Notes: generated from the sequence alone by a model not told the origin. 50,417 nucleotides of DNA from NORP181 sp047623555 (GCA_047623555.1 JBLHMP010000018.1:1-50417); one strand, 5' to 3'. Counted from the first letter of the stretch, positions 9,180-17,625 are shown. A program made the numbers and translations.

Positions 9180-10215
9180 CTGTGGTTTCAATGGGTCGAC
9201 GCAACACTTTAATCTTTTTGGAGAGATGGAGTGTTTTGAATGAAGTATCGCACACGGACGTTTTATACGGACAAACAGAAGTCCGAGATGTGGGATCGGT
9301 GGCACGGTGGTGAGTCGATGAGTTCGATTGGACGTCACTCCAATCGTGCGTCGTCTTCGATTTCCCCTCACTTGGCGCGAACTGTGGGATCCGGCCCCCT
9401 GACCGCACGCGGTCGCAATGGACCTTGAGCCTCATTGAATGGGAGGAGATTTCCCGTGGGCTTGTCGCAAGGCAATCGTTTCGTTCAATCGCGCAAAACC
9501 TGAACCGGTCGCCTTTGACCATCAGCCGAGAGGTTCGCAGGAATGGCGGACGCCAAACCTATCGCGCGCGCCACTCAGAGCAGCGCGCTTGGGACTGCGC
9601 AATTCCGCCCAAAGCAGTGTGATCTCTCGTTCAACGATCCATTGTGCCAGTTGATAGCGCGCAAACTGCGTCGAAAATGGTCGCCGCAGCAAATTGCGCC
9701 GCAGTGTCCTGAGAGGAGGGAGGCCGATTTGATCGCGGGATCGAACAACAGCTACATCGCGACGCTGGTTGAACGCCATTCCCGTTTCGTGATGCTGGCC
9801 AAAGTCACGAACAAGGCCACCCAGAGCGTGACGACAGCCCTGAAAAAACAAGCACGCAAGCTTCCTAAGGAGCTCTACAAATCCAGAACCTGGGATCGCG
9901 GATCAGAGATGTCAGCACAGCGGAAGTTCACGATGGCTACGAATACCGATGTATATTTTTGTGATCCTCAGTCTCCCCTCTCATCGAAACTGCGTTTCGA
10001 CTGCTGGGCAATGCGTGGAAACGCGGGAGCAATGAAAATACCAACCGCCTTCTCACACAATACTTCCCCAAAGGCACTGATATATCTGGCTTCAGCCAAG
10101 CCAAACTCAGCGCAGTTGCACGCCAACTCAACGAACAGCCTAGAAAGACCTTGCAATATCAAACACCAGCAGAAAAATTTGAGGCCTGTGTCGCGTCGAC
10201 CCGTTGAAACCACAG
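9180..10215 (+). mobile_element. decayed IS30-family element with both inverted repeats
   Basis: Terminal repeats of about 28 bp are recognisable: left 9180-9207 starting CTGTGGTTTCAATGGG, and right 10188-10215 ending CCCGTTGAAACCACAG. They match as inverted copies with two mismatches. Between them lies a transposase broken by frameshifts, a large internal deletion and a 38-bp insertion. About 1036 bp remain. I cannot define a target duplication with confidence. Confidence 0.85.
9240..10207 (+). pseudogene. IS30 transposase, multiply disrupted
   Basis: The protein can be followed through at least four frames: MKYRTRTFYTDKQKSEMWDR from 9240 to about 9385; EEISRGLVARQSFRSIAQ to about 9600; PLCQLIARKLRRKWSPQQIA to about 9700; then, after loss of roughly 100 residues, SYIATLVERHSRFVMLAK with DRGSEM; and finally RGSNENTNRLLTQYF to the TGA at 10205-10207. 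The DDE positions remain visible (EADLIAGS, TWDRGSE, SNENTNR) but in separate frames, so no active enzyme is made. A 38-bp insertion with the palindrome TCGAAAC-TGC-GTTTCGA lies at about 9978-10015. Confidence 0.88.
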
Positions 10216-10255
10216 GACAGACCGACCTTTCGCCATTCAGTGAATGAAAGCCAAT

Positions 10256-10651
10256 TCAACCATCGTGATAAAACATATAAATTGTGTCTTCAGCCCATTC
10301 AAAATAGACGAAAACACCGTGATCTGCACGTAACTGGACTCGGTTTTCCGACCCTAGCCGTGCCCCCGTAACCGAAGCTTCTGCATCTGCATCTGCATCC
10401 AATCGGGCATTTGTTAAGCTGTCTCTAATTCCGCTTTTGAAGAAATCCATATCTGCAAGTGTGCCTTCAGCCTGAAAGTTAGCTGCAAAATCAACTAGTC
10501 CTTCGTATTCACACTTTGTTGGTACAGCACTCTCGGGCAAGTACTTTGCAAAAGGGCATGTACTTGGGAAATGGCTATATCTCCAAGTATCCGAAAACAT
10601 CCAAGCCAAGCCAAGCCAAGCCAAGCTCAGAACCAGAATAAATACCCACAA
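10256..10651 (-). CDS. orphan small protein with N-terminal membrane segment and a pentanucleotide repeat in its gene
   Basis: I do not recognise this 131-residue protein. It opens with a hydrophobic stretch (VFILVLSLAWLGLAW, a signal anchor or uncleaved signal). The rest is soluble and acidic, with two cysteines (CPF and KCEY) and a DADADAEA segment. The longest frame starts with TTG at 10651 and has no clear ribosome site; an ATG inside the frame (Met18) is an alternative. The gene is visibly richer in A+T than its neighbours and sits between an IS30 and an IS256 remnant, so acquisition by transfer is likely. Five tandem CCAAG units lie in the hydrophobic segment. Confidence 0.5.
   Translation of the reverse strand: MWVFILVLSLAWLGLAWMFSDTWRYSHFPSTCPFAKYLPESAVPTKCEYEGLVDFAANFQAEGTLADMDFFKSGIRDSLTNARLDADADAEASVTGARLGSENRVQLRADHGVFVYFEWAEDTIYMFYHDG
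10381..10399. repeat. hexanucleotide tandem repeat, three CTGCAT units
   Basis: Three in-frame copies inside the orphan gene encode Asp-Ala dipeptides on the minus strand. A unit of six bases changes length without shifting the frame. Confidence 0.8.
10601..10625. repeat. pentanucleotide tandem repeat, five CCAAG units
   Basis: Five perfect CCAAG copies (CTTGG on the coding strand of the orphan gene) fall in its hydrophobic N-terminal codons. Gain or loss of one unit would shift the frame, the arrangement seen in phase-variable genes. Confidence 0.9.
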
Positions 10652-10774
10652 AATTGATAAGGTTCGCAGCTAAACTTTTTGAGTTATAACCGAAAGTTGG
10701 TGACGGCCCTGATGGGCGGCATATCATGGCGTTGTTGACGCGCCGCAATTCTCATTGAGAAAAGGGTATGCCAC

Positions 10775-10921
10775 ATGACCAAGAGTACAGTTATCGACTT
10801 CACAAAACCAAGTAATTTTTCACCTGATCCGTTAACAGATGTGCTGCGCCAGGGCGCGCGTGAGCTTCTGGCAGCGGCGGTGCGCGCGGAAGTGTCCGAA
10901 TTTATGCTCGGGCTCGCTTGA
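10775..10921 (+). pseudogene. IS256-family (mutator) transposase, N-terminal fragment
   Basis: Forty-eight codons from ATG 10775 encode the conserved start of IS256 transposases (LTDVLRQGARELLAAAVRAE, then VSEF) and then run out of homology at about 10904, where the frame enters uxuA sequence and stops at TGA 10919-10921. The 80 bp before the ATG probably include the left end of the element. The remaining 350 or so residues and the right end are missing. Confidence 0.82.
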
Positions 10922-11262
10922 GATTAGTCCGCATAATGATCTGCCGGTAATGATGCACACACTGGGGGATCGGGTGCATTTCCTGCATCTGCGCAATGTC
11001 AAACGTGAGGATGACCCGTTTCCCGGCTCGTTCCACGAGGCTGAACATCTGGGCGGTGACGTTGATATGGTGGCGCTGGTCGCGGCGGTTCTGGATGAAG
11101 AGGCCCGGCGTCGTACCGCTGGCGGTGCCGATCATATGATCCCGATGCGCCCGGATCACAGGCAGGAAATGCTTGGTGATCTGACGCGGCAAAGCCAGCC
11201 CGGTTATCCGCAGATTGGCCGAGTTGCGCGGTGTCAAAGCGGCGCTGATGGCGACGCGCTAA
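10905..11262 (+). pseudogene. uxuA: mannonate dehydratase, 3' third only
   Basis: From about 10905 the frame reads CSGSLEISPHNDLPVMMHTL, RVHFLHLRNVKRED, EAEHLGGDVDMVALVAAVLD, IPMRPDHRQEMLGDL and PGYPQIGR, which is the C-terminal part of UxuA with metal-binding residues. The first roughly 280 residues have been replaced by the IS256 fragment. Near 11215 a short deletion shifts the frame into LAELRGVKAALMATR, which ends at TAA 11260-11262, the natural terminus. The gene is dead. It indicates a former glucuronate/mannonate route here, next to the surviving dehydratase and lactonase. Confidence 0.85.
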
Positions 11263-11340
11263 AGTGAAATCCGAAATGTGGCAACCGGTTTTCGAAAATG
11301 ATTGCGCGTAAAAGCAAACCGCATCACCAGACCAAGCGGC

Positions 11341-11380
11341 AAATTTCAAACTTTCCCGCCCGGTTTCTTTGAAAGAAAAC
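11341..11380 (-). repeat. twin-palindrome 3' element, copy 1
   Basis: AAATTTCAAACTTTCC followed by GGTTTCTTTGAAAGAAAAC. It shares about 40 aligned bases with 37512-37554 and, like that copy, ends two bases before the stop codon of a minus-strand gene. Confidence 0.7.
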
Positions 11381-11382
11381 GA

Positions 11383-12012
11383 CTATCCGGCGGGGATCTC
11401 GCCCATATTTTTTGGCACCTGATAGCCGCGTTGCACCGCCTCGCGTGCCAGCAAACGCTGATACCATGCCTTAACATTTGGAAAATCGACCAGATCGACG
11501 TTCTGCCATTCATAGCGCGATGCCCACGGCCAACAGGCCATATCGGCGATTGAATAGTCATCAACGATATAATCGCGCCCTTCAAGGCGCCTATCCAGCA
11601 CGCCATACAGGCGCTTTACCTCATGGCCGAACCGTTTTGAGGCATATTCTGAAACATCAGGATTAAACCGCAGAAAATGGTGCGCCTGACCCAACATCGG
11701 TCCAAACCCACCCATCTGCCACATCAGCCATTCAATCGTCGCGGCCCGTTGTACCGGATCGGACGAGATGAATTTGCCATGTTTTTCAGCCAGATAAAGC
11801 ATGATCGCCCCGGTTTCCATCATCTTGATGCCCGTGTCATGATCGACAATCACCGGGATTTTGTTGTTGGGGGCCATGGCCAGAAACCCGGGCGCAAACT
11901 GTTCATCCTTCGTGATGTTCACCGCATGGGCGGTGTAGTCCACGCCCAGCTCTTCCAGCAGGATTGAGACTTTGCGCCCGTTTGGGGTGCTCCAGGTATA
12001 CAGATCAATCAT
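11383..12012 (-). CDS. glutathione S-transferase family protein (YfcG/YghU-like)
   Basis: Cytosolic 209-residue protein with an N-terminal thioredoxin-like domain (residues 1-85) and a C-terminal helical domain. MIDLYTWSTPNGRKVSILLE and NNKIPVIVDHD are typical of the bacterial disulfide-reductase-like GSTs; the Thr-Pro-Asn near the start is the glutathione-site region. The ATG at 12012 is preceded by GGAGAG and lies 13 bp after the stop of the thiamine-diphosphate enzyme, so the two are probably co-transcribed. A twin-palindrome element lies immediately 3'. Substrate unknown. Confidence 0.88.
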   Translation of the reverse strand: MIDLYTWSTPNGRKVSILLEELGVDYTAHAVNITKDEQFAPGFLAMAPNNKIPVIVDHDTGIKMMETGAIMLYLAEKHGKFISSDPVQRAATIEWLMWQMGGFGPMLGQAHHFLRFNPDVSEYASKRFGHEVKRLYGVLDRRLEGRDYIVDDYSIADMACWPWASRYEWQNVDLVDFPNVKAWYQRLLAREAVQRGYQVPKNMGEIPAG

Positions 12013-12025
12013 TACGCTCTCCGGA

Positions 12026-13720
12026 TCAGGATTTGTCCGCAAGGCCCTGGGCGCGAACATCGGACAAGGTTTGCACCGGCGTCAAGGCCTCGGGGTCGAC
12101 CTGCAGTTCGATCAGATAACCATCAGCCGATGCACGGGCGCGCGTAAAGGCGGCGGCGAATTCCTCGGTTTTGGTGACTTTTTCGCCGGGGATTCCAAAG
12201 GCGGCGGCGTAGGTGACGAAATCCGGGTTGACCAATTCGGTGCCCACCACGCGCGCCGGATAGTTGCGTTCCTGATGCATGCGGATGGTGCCAAACATGT
12301 TGTTATTCACCACCAGATAAATCACCGGTGCGCCATATTGTTGCGCCGTCGCCATTTCCTGCGCTGTCATCAGAAAACAGCCGTCGCCTGCGACCGAGAC
12401 CACAACCCGGTCGGGCATGGTAAGCTTGGCGGCAATCGCCGCTGGCACGCCATAGCCCATTGATCCGCTGGTCGGGGCCAATTGCGTGCGATAGCTGCGA
12501 TGCTGGTGGAACCGGTGCAGCCAGACAGCGTAATTGCCCGCGCCATTGGTCATCACGGCATCATCGGGCAGGGTGTTGGACATGTGGCGCATAACGTGGC
12601 TCATGTTCAGCGGGCCAGGGACGTCTGTGGGTTCGAGAAACGCCAGATAATCCGCATGTTGGTCTTGCCGCCAAGTGGCCCAGCGGGTTTTGCCGGTACC
12701 TTCGGGCAGATTCAGCGCCGGCTTGAGAAATTCCTGCGGCGAGGAGGTGATTGCCAGATCAGGGGCATAGACATGACCATGCTCATCCGGGGCAGGGTGA
12801 ATATGCACCATCTTCATTTGCGGGTTGGGGATGTCGATCAGGGAATAGCCCTGACTGGTCATTTCGCCCATACGCGGGCCCAGAACGATCAGCAGGTCGA
12901 CCTCATCGCGAATCCGTTGTTTGAGACCTGCGACGGGCGCAATGCCAATCACCCCGACATAATTGTCGTGCGTGTTGTCGACGTAATCCTGAAACCGGAA
13001 CGCGGTGGCGATGGGCAGACCGGATTTGGTGGCGAAATCGGCGGCCAGTTGGGCGCAATCGGCGCTCCAGCTGGGGCCACCAACAACAAGCAGCGGCTTT
13101 TTCGCCTGCGCCATCATCTCAGACAGGCTTGTCATCGCGTCGGCGGTTGGCGCCGATGATGTTGGCGGCGTTGGGCGCAGGTCGGCGACATTGGCAAAGC
13201 CTGACATAACGTCCTCAGGCAGGGCCAGAACCACCGGGCCGGGACGTCCGGACTGGCAGATTTTCCAGGCGCGCGAGATATATTCCGGGATGCGGCTGAT
13301 GTCGTCGATCTGGGCGACCCATTTGGCCATCTGCCCGAACATGCGGCGGTAATCAATTTCCTGAAACGCCTCGCGGTCGACCATTGAGCGGCCAACTTGA
13401 CCGACCAGCAGGATCATCGGGGTGCTGTCCTGAAACGCGGTATGCACACCGTTTGAGGCATTGGTGGCTCCGGGGCCGCGCGTCACCGCGCAAATGCCGG
13501 GTTTGCCGGTCATTTTGGCGTAGGCATCGGCCATATTTGCGGCGCCAGATTCGTGACGACATGAGATAACCCGCATGGAATCGCGGTGCTCATACAGCCC
13601 GTCCAGCAACCCCAGATAGCTTTCCCCAGGAACGCAGAAAACGGTGTCGGCCCCTAACAGATGCAGCTGTGTGGCAAGGATTTGGCCGCCGTGACGCGAG
13701 GGGTTTGTGCTGTCTGACAT
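12026..13720 (-). CDS. thiamine-diphosphate-dependent enzyme, acetolactate-synthase-like
   Basis: 564-residue enzyme with the full three-domain plan. The N-terminal PYR domain contains the catalytic Glu in FCVPGESYLGLLDGLYEH. The central domain follows, and the C-terminal PP domain has the GDG...N cofactor motif (VVSVAGDGCFLMTAQEM, then VVNNNMFGTIRMHQE). No small regulatory subunit gene is adjacent, so this is not the housekeeping IlvB. It shares an operon with a glutathione transferase. Decarboxylase, ligase or acetolactate-synthase activity are all possible. A hairpin at 13739-13757 lies just upstream of the ATG. Confidence 0.85.
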   Translation of the reverse strand: MSDSTNPSRHGGQILATQLHLLGADTVFCVPGESYLGLLDGLYEHRDSMRVISCRHESGAANMADAYAKMTGKPGICAVTRGPGATNASNGVHTAFQDSTPMILLVGQVGRSMVDREAFQEIDYRRMFGQMAKWVAQIDDISRIPEYISRAWKICQSGRPGPVVLALPEDVMSGFANVADLRPTPPTSSAPTADAMTSLSEMMAQAKKPLLVVGGPSWSADCAQLAADFATKSGLPIATAFRFQDYVDNTHDNYVGVIGIAPVAGLKQRIRDEVDLLIVLGPRMGEMTSQGYSLIDIPNPQMKMVHIHPAPDEHGHVYAPDLAITSSPQEFLKPALNLPEGTGKTRWATWRQDQHADYLAFLEPTDVPGPLNMSHVMRHMSNTLPDDAVMTNGAGNYAVWLHRFHQHRSYRTQLAPTSGSMGYGVPAAIAAKLTMPDRVVVSVAGDGCFLMTAQEMATAQQYGAPVIYLVVNNNMFGTIRMHQERNYPARVVGTELVNPDFVTYAAAFGIPGEKVTKTEEFAAAFTRARASADGYLIELQVDPEALTPVQTLSDVRAQGLADKS

Positions 13721-14023
13721 GAGGGTTCCTAGGCAATGTGGATCGGTATGCGATCCATATTCTTGTTTTGTTAAATGCTATTTCGGTCCGGATGCGGCAA
13801 AAATTGTAACGCCACGACCAGATTGTCGGTCGCGGGCAATAAGGTCAACCAGAGTTGTGAGCGGGGCGCAGGCCAATGGAGAGAGAACAAGAGGCCGACG
13901 CCATGTATCGGCAAAACAGCGGGGTGCCAGAATACCGCCCATTTGTCTGGGCACAGCGGGGTTTCGCTGCAATCGTGCATCGCCTATACAGCGCGCAAAT
14001 CTCTTAACACTTGGAAATATGCC
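13721..14023. other. 303-bp divergent intergenic region
   Basis: Separates the TPP enzyme (-) from phnA (+). The only clear structure is the inverted repeat TGGATCG-GTATG-CGATCCA at 13739-13757, 19 bp upstream of the TPP gene start and therefore a candidate operator or leader hairpin. Long frames run through the region but have no family resemblance and no ribosome site. No tRNA is seen. Confidence 0.5.
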
Positions 14024-14533
14024 ATGCCCTGCGCCCTTTGCTCTGCCGACACACCCATCACTACCTTTGCTGTTACCGGCGGCCCAAATGATGCGTTTGT
14101 CGATCTGTGCGCCACCTGTATTGATCAAATCAACGGCACGCCGCAGCCGACGCATTGGCGGTGCCTGTCATCGGCCATGTGGTCCGAAGAGCTGGCAACA
14201 CAGGTTCTGGCGGCGCGGATGCTGACACGGCTGTCTGACGAAGGTTGGGCGCGCGATCTGGCGGATCAGCTGTATCTGGATGATGAAACCCAGGCCTGGG
14301 CCGACAATGTTGTTGTCAAGATTGTGCATAAGGACAGCAACGGCGTGCTGCTTGCGCAAGGCGATAGCGTGGTTCTAATCAAGGATTTGGTGGTCAAAGG
14401 TGCCGGATTTACTGCCAAACGCGGCACCGCTGTGCGCAGCATTTCCCTCGTTGCCGACAATGCCGGGCATATCGAAGGCCGCGTTGAGGGCCAGCGCATC
14501 GTTATCCTCACCGAGTTTGTCAAAAAACGCTAA
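14024..14533 (+). CDS. phnA: PhnA-family zinc-ribbon protein
   Basis: 169-residue protein with an N-terminal zinc ribbon (MPCALCSADTPI and DLCATCIDQI) and the conserved C-terminal PhnA domain (VVVKIVHKDSNGVLL, DSVVLIKDLVVKGAGF, KRGTAVRSISLV and HIEGRVEGQRIVILTEFVKK). The ATG at 14024 is chosen because the homology starts there although the frame is open upstream. The E. coli name comes from the phosphonate operon, but the protein is not needed for C-P cleavage and its real role is unsettled. No phosphonate genes are nearby. Confidence 0.9.
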   Translation: MPCALCSADTPITTFAVTGGPNDAFVDLCATCIDQINGTPQPTHWRCLSSAMWSEELATQVLAARMLTRLSDEGWARDLADQLYLDDETQAWADNVVVKIVHKDSNGVLLAQGDSVVLIKDLVVKGAGFTAKRGTAVRSISLVADNAGHIEGRVEGQRIVILTEFVKKR

Positions 14534-14641
14534 TCTGCTCCTGTCCCGCTTCTGTTCCGGTCGATCACATCGTTGAGAATAAATGCTCCAAACGCATGTT
14601 TTTCGGCTAGTCTGCGCAGATCAATAACCGGAGATCATCTT

Positions 14642-15088
14642 ATGAAAGCTATCCTTTCCGCCGCGGCCATCGCCGCCGGCATCACGCTGGGCCTTGCCAG
14701 CGGTGCCTATGCCGAAGGCGTCACCCATCATGTTGCCATCCATGTGGATGAGAACGATGCCAAAGTGATGAATATGGCGCTGAACAATGCACAAAACATC
14801 AACGCCTATTATGAATCTCAGGGCGATACCCTGGTCATTGAAATGGTCACCTATGGCCCGGGTCTGAATATGCTGATTGCCGGCAAAAGCCCGGTCGAGG
14901 ATCGTATCAGCGTCATGAGCCTTGAGATGGAAAACCTGTCCTTTGCGGCCTGTGGCAACATCCACCGCAAGATGAGCGAAAAAACCGGCACGCAGATTGC
15001 TTTGCTGGGCGAGGCGGTGATGGTGCCATCGGGCGTTGTGCGGCTTATTGAACTTCAGGAAAATGGCTATGCTTATATACGCCCTTGA
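14642..15088 (+). CDS. exported DsrE/DsrF-like protein
   Basis: 148 residues with a clear signal peptide (MKAILSAAAIAAGITLGLAS, then GAYA before EGVTH). The mature part has the DsrE-like alpha/beta pattern: HVAIHVDENDAKVMNMALNN, NINAYYESQGDTLVIEMVTY and GPGLNMLIAGKSPVEDRI. One cysteine (AACGNIH) lies in the usual region. Soluble periplasmic DsrE-like proteins are common in sulfur-oxidising and roseobacter genomes, mostly without defined function. The ATG follows CCGGAGATC. A rhodanese gene is next on the same strand, which fits sulfur chemistry, but the link is inferred. Confidence 0.78.
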   Translation: MKAILSAAAIAAGITLGLASGAYAEGVTHHVAIHVDENDAKVMNMALNNAQNINAYYESQGDTLVIEMVTYGPGLNMLIAGKSPVEDRISVMSLEMENLSFAACGNIHRKMSEKTGTQIALLGEAVMVPSGVVRLIELQENGYAYIRP

Positions 15089-15244
15089 AATGGCGATGCC
15101 TATGTGCGCCCTTAGGGTTTAGCAGCGGATCGTTTTTGCTAAATTTGGCAGAGGTTTGAAATTGCGCCTGATTACTGAATTCACACTGTTGCGTTTCATG
15201 GCTGCGTGTTAGCGTCCGTGCGAACCCAGATCAGGAGAGCTTTG

Positions 15245-15619
15245 ATGCGCGTTACAGTCCAGGAAATGATGCAGGCCGCCCATGCTGCGGTCCCGCGGAT
15301 TGATGTCGCTACCGCCCAGCAGATGTTGGCCGATGGTGCGGTTATGATTGACCTGCGCGATGGCGCGGAACTGACGCAAACCGGCAAAGCCACCGGCGCT
15401 TTGCACATCTCGCGCGGGATGCTTGAGTTTCGGGCAGATCCGGCAAGCCCGATGTATCATCAGGATCTGCGGTTTGACCGCCCGGTGATCCTGCATTGCG
15501 CCTCGGGCGGGCGGGCGGCGCTGGCCGGTAAATTGCTGCTGGATATGGGCTATGAAACGGTTGTGAACCTTGGCGGGTTCAAAGACTGGGTCGAGGCCGG
15601 TGGCGCCGTCGAGAGCTAA
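15245..15619 (+). CDS. rhodanese-like sulfurtransferase
   Basis: Single-domain rhodanese of 124 residues. GAVMIDLRDGAELTQTGKAT is the conserved front part, and the active-site loop is HCASGGRAALAG with the catalytic Cys. The ATG at 15245 is preceded by AGGAGAG. No signal peptide is present, so it is cytoplasmic. It ends 3 bp before the end of the convergent hydrolase gene. Confidence 0.9.
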   Translation: MRVTVQEMMQAAHAAVPRIDVATAQQMLADGAVMIDLRDGAELTQTGKATGALHISRGMLEFRADPASPMYHQDLRFDRPVILHCASGGRAALAGKLLLDMGYETVVNLGGFKDWVEAGGAVES

Positions 15620-15622
15620 ACC

Positions 15623-16378
15623 TCAGGCGTCCAGAAATACCCGCACCGCCGCCTCAAATTCGCGTGGTTTCTCGGCGTGCAGCCAATGGCCAGCGCCGGG
15701 AATTTTTGCAAATAGGGCGCCGGGAAACAGTGCCTTGATGGCCGGGCGGTGTTCGCGCGTTACATAGTCAGACAGACCGCCGGACAAAAACAGCGCCGGG
15801 CCATCCCAGGTGGTTTGGACCTCAGGAAACGACATGATCGCGGGCATATTACGGTCCAGCGTATCCAGATTAAGCCGCCAGCGTTTGCCCGGCACATCCA
15901 GTGATTGGGTGAAAAAGCTTTGCAGCGCCTTTTCAACGCCAAAGTCGGCCAGTTGCTTTTCGGCATCCTGTCGCCGGTCAACCCGGTCCAGATCAACACC
16001 GCGCATTGCCTTGATAAAACCGATCTGCGTGTGGGTATATGTCACCGGTGCAATGTCCGCGACCACCAGGCGGCGCACGCAGGCATGGCGCAGGGCCAGC
16101 ATCATCGCCGCTTTGCCACCCATGGAATGGCCGATGATGTCAGCCCGTCCGCCAAATTCGTCAATCACCTCGGCCAGATCATCGGCCAGGTCTTTGTAGG
16201 TGTGACTGTTGGTCCAGTCGCTATGGCCGTGGTTGCGCAAATCCACCGCGATGACGTGGCGCGTGTCTGACAGCCGCTTGGCAATCACCCCCCAGTTTCG
16301 CGCCGAGCCATATAGCCCGTGGGCGATCAGCAGCGACGGGGCGTCGGTGGCGGTTCCATGTGTGATCAAGTTCAACAT
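15623..16378 (-). CDS. alpha/beta hydrolase (YbfF-like esterase)
   Basis: 251-residue hydrolase. The N-terminal strand and oxyanion segment are PSLLIAHGLYGSARNWG, the nucleophile is in IIGHSMGGKAAM, and the final His is in IPGAGHWLHAEKP. Start taken at 16378 (MLNLITHG), where the homology begins; the frame is open further upstream but overlaps the divergent gene at 16470. Small acyl or thioester substrates are typical of the group. Confidence 0.88.
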   Translation of the reverse strand: MLNLITHGTATDAPSLLIAHGLYGSARNWGVIAKRLSDTRHVIAVDLRNHGHSDWTNSHTYKDLADDLAEVIDEFGGRADIIGHSMGGKAAMMLALRHACVRRLVVADIAPVTYTHTQIGFIKAMRGVDLDRVDRRQDAEKQLADFGVEKALQSFFTQSLDVPGKRWRLNLDTLDRNMPAIMSFPEVQTTWDGPALFLSGGLSDYVTREHRPAIKALFPGALFAKIPGAGHWLHAEKPREFEAAVRVFLDA

Positions 16379-16469
16379 ATGATCGGTGATACCCGGCTGT
16401 TGGCTTTGGTTCCAGCCCCATTGAGCCTGCCGCGCGCAACAGATAGTCTGTGCCAAGCAGGAGAGCACA

Positions 16470-16844
16470 GTGACCCAACCGCAAGACATATCCGGCCTTA
16501 TTGCCCAGACCAAAACCCTGATGCGCGAAAAGCTGGGGGTGCGCGGCGCGGATATGGCGCGGGCTGTGGCCAAGGCGAAACGACAGTTGCCGGGGAATGT
16601 CTATAAACAGGCGCTGTTGCTAGCCAAGGCAGAGCCGCTCTCGGTGCATCCGAAACTGTGTCTGACGCTGGACGCCCCGGCGTTAGGGGAGGCCGCAGGC
16701 GATGTGCAGCTGTATTTGAACGCCCTTGATGTCGCGGATCGGCGCAAGGGCTATATACTGGGAATGCTGGGCGGTTTGGCGTTCAATTTGATCCTGTTTG
16801 TGGTGCTGCTGATTGTGGTGCTGTACTGGCGCGGTTTTTTCTAG
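16470..16844 (+). CDS. small protein with C-terminal membrane anchor
   Basis: 124 residues starting with GTG after an AGGAGAG ribosome site. The first 90 residues are soluble, basic and helical (LMREKLGVRGADMARAVAKA, LPGNVYKQALLLAKAE); the last 30 form a single transmembrane segment (GGLAFNLILFVVLLIVVLYW). I recognise it only as a roseobacter-type hypothetical protein. It is divergent from the hydrolase, with a 91-bp shared upstream region. Confidence 0.75.
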   Translation: MTQPQDISGLIAQTKTLMREKLGVRGADMARAVAKAKRQLPGNVYKQALLLAKAEPLSVHPKLCLTLDAPALGEAAGDVQLYLNALDVADRRKGYILGMLGGLAFNLILFVVLLIVVLYWRGFF

Positions 16845-17025
16845 GCGGGTAAATCCATAGATCGTTCAAGGTTGCCGGCACCACATGTTGGGGCAGCCAA
16901 GAGCCGTTTTGGGGATGTGGCCTGGTCCCACCCAGATGCAGGCCCTCTCATTTGTAACTCTGCCGGGTTTTCCCCGGCGCGCGATTGGGCTAGCGTGAAC
17001 GTGGTTCAAGAAATGGAATAGGCAG

Positions 17026-17625
17026 ATGTCGGAAAAAACACAACAGCGTAAATTGGCATTGCGGGATCGGTTGGTTGCCGCGGCTGAGGCGCGGATAGAA
17101 CAGGCGGGGCTGCCATCATTGCGGGCGCGGGATTTGGCGACAGATTCGGGCTGCTCACTGGTGGCTATCTATAATGTCTATGATGATCTGAACGCGGTGG
17201 TCATGGCGGTGAATGGCCGCACGTTTCGCAAATTGGGCATCACGGTGGCCGAATCTGTGGCCGATGCGACATCCGTTGCACCGACGCAGCGGCTGATTAT
17301 CATGAGCAACGCCTATCTGCATTTCGCGGCTGAACACAAAAACCTGTGGCGCGCGTTGTTTGATGTTCAGATGTCCACGGACGGGATGGTGCCCGACTGG
17401 TATCTGGCTGTCTTGCGCGGGTTGTTTCAGCATATTTCCGAACCTCTGGCCGAGATTTTTCCGAATAAAAACACCAATGATCTGGACCTGATGACACGGG
17501 CGCTGTTTTCCTCGGTGCATGGTATCGTTCTGCTGGGTCTTGAAAACCGTATTTCAGGTGTACCGATTGAACGGGTCAAAGACATGCTTGCTCAGGTTTT
17601 GGAAGAGATTGGCGAAAAAAACTGA
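17026..17625 (+). CDS. TetR-family transcriptional regulator
   Basis: 199 residues with an N-terminal TetR helix-turn-helix (LVAAAEARIEQAGLPSLRAR, then DLATDSGCSLVAIYNVYDDL) and a C-terminal ligand domain. Its stop codon lies inside the first of three related palindromes (17622-17694) that precede the broken pspA-yiaA genes, so it very probably controlled that operon and perhaps itself. The regulator looks intact although its targets are not. Confidence 0.9.
   Translation: MSEKTQQRKLALRDRLVAAAEARIEQAGLPSLRARDLATDSGCSLVAIYNVYDDLNAVVMAVNGRTFRKLGITVAESVADATSVAPTQRLIIMSNAYLHFAAEHKNLWRALFDVQMSTDGMVPDWYLAVLRGLFQHISEPLAEIFPNKNTNDLDLMTRALFSSVHGIVLLGLENRISGVPIERVKDMLAQVLEEIGEKN

Noticed and set aside
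9180..11262. Genomic island or defence system between the IS remnants
   Set aside because: Only transposase remnants, one orphan gene and a uxuA fragment are present; no integrase, nuclease, methylase or toxin-antitoxin pair.
11383..11400. Further copy of the GCCTCCGGCGGGGAT motif (ATCCGGCGGGGATCTC)
   Set aside because: It lies inside the glutathione transferase codons, lacks the start and the A/G tail, and is probably chance.
12482..13159. 225-residue plus-strand frame opposite the TPP enzyme
   Set aside because: Antisense shadow of a clearly recognised enzyme.
14024..14533. Phosphonate (C-P lyase) operon membership of phnA
   Set aside because: No phnGHIJKLM or phosphonate transporter genes are nearby.
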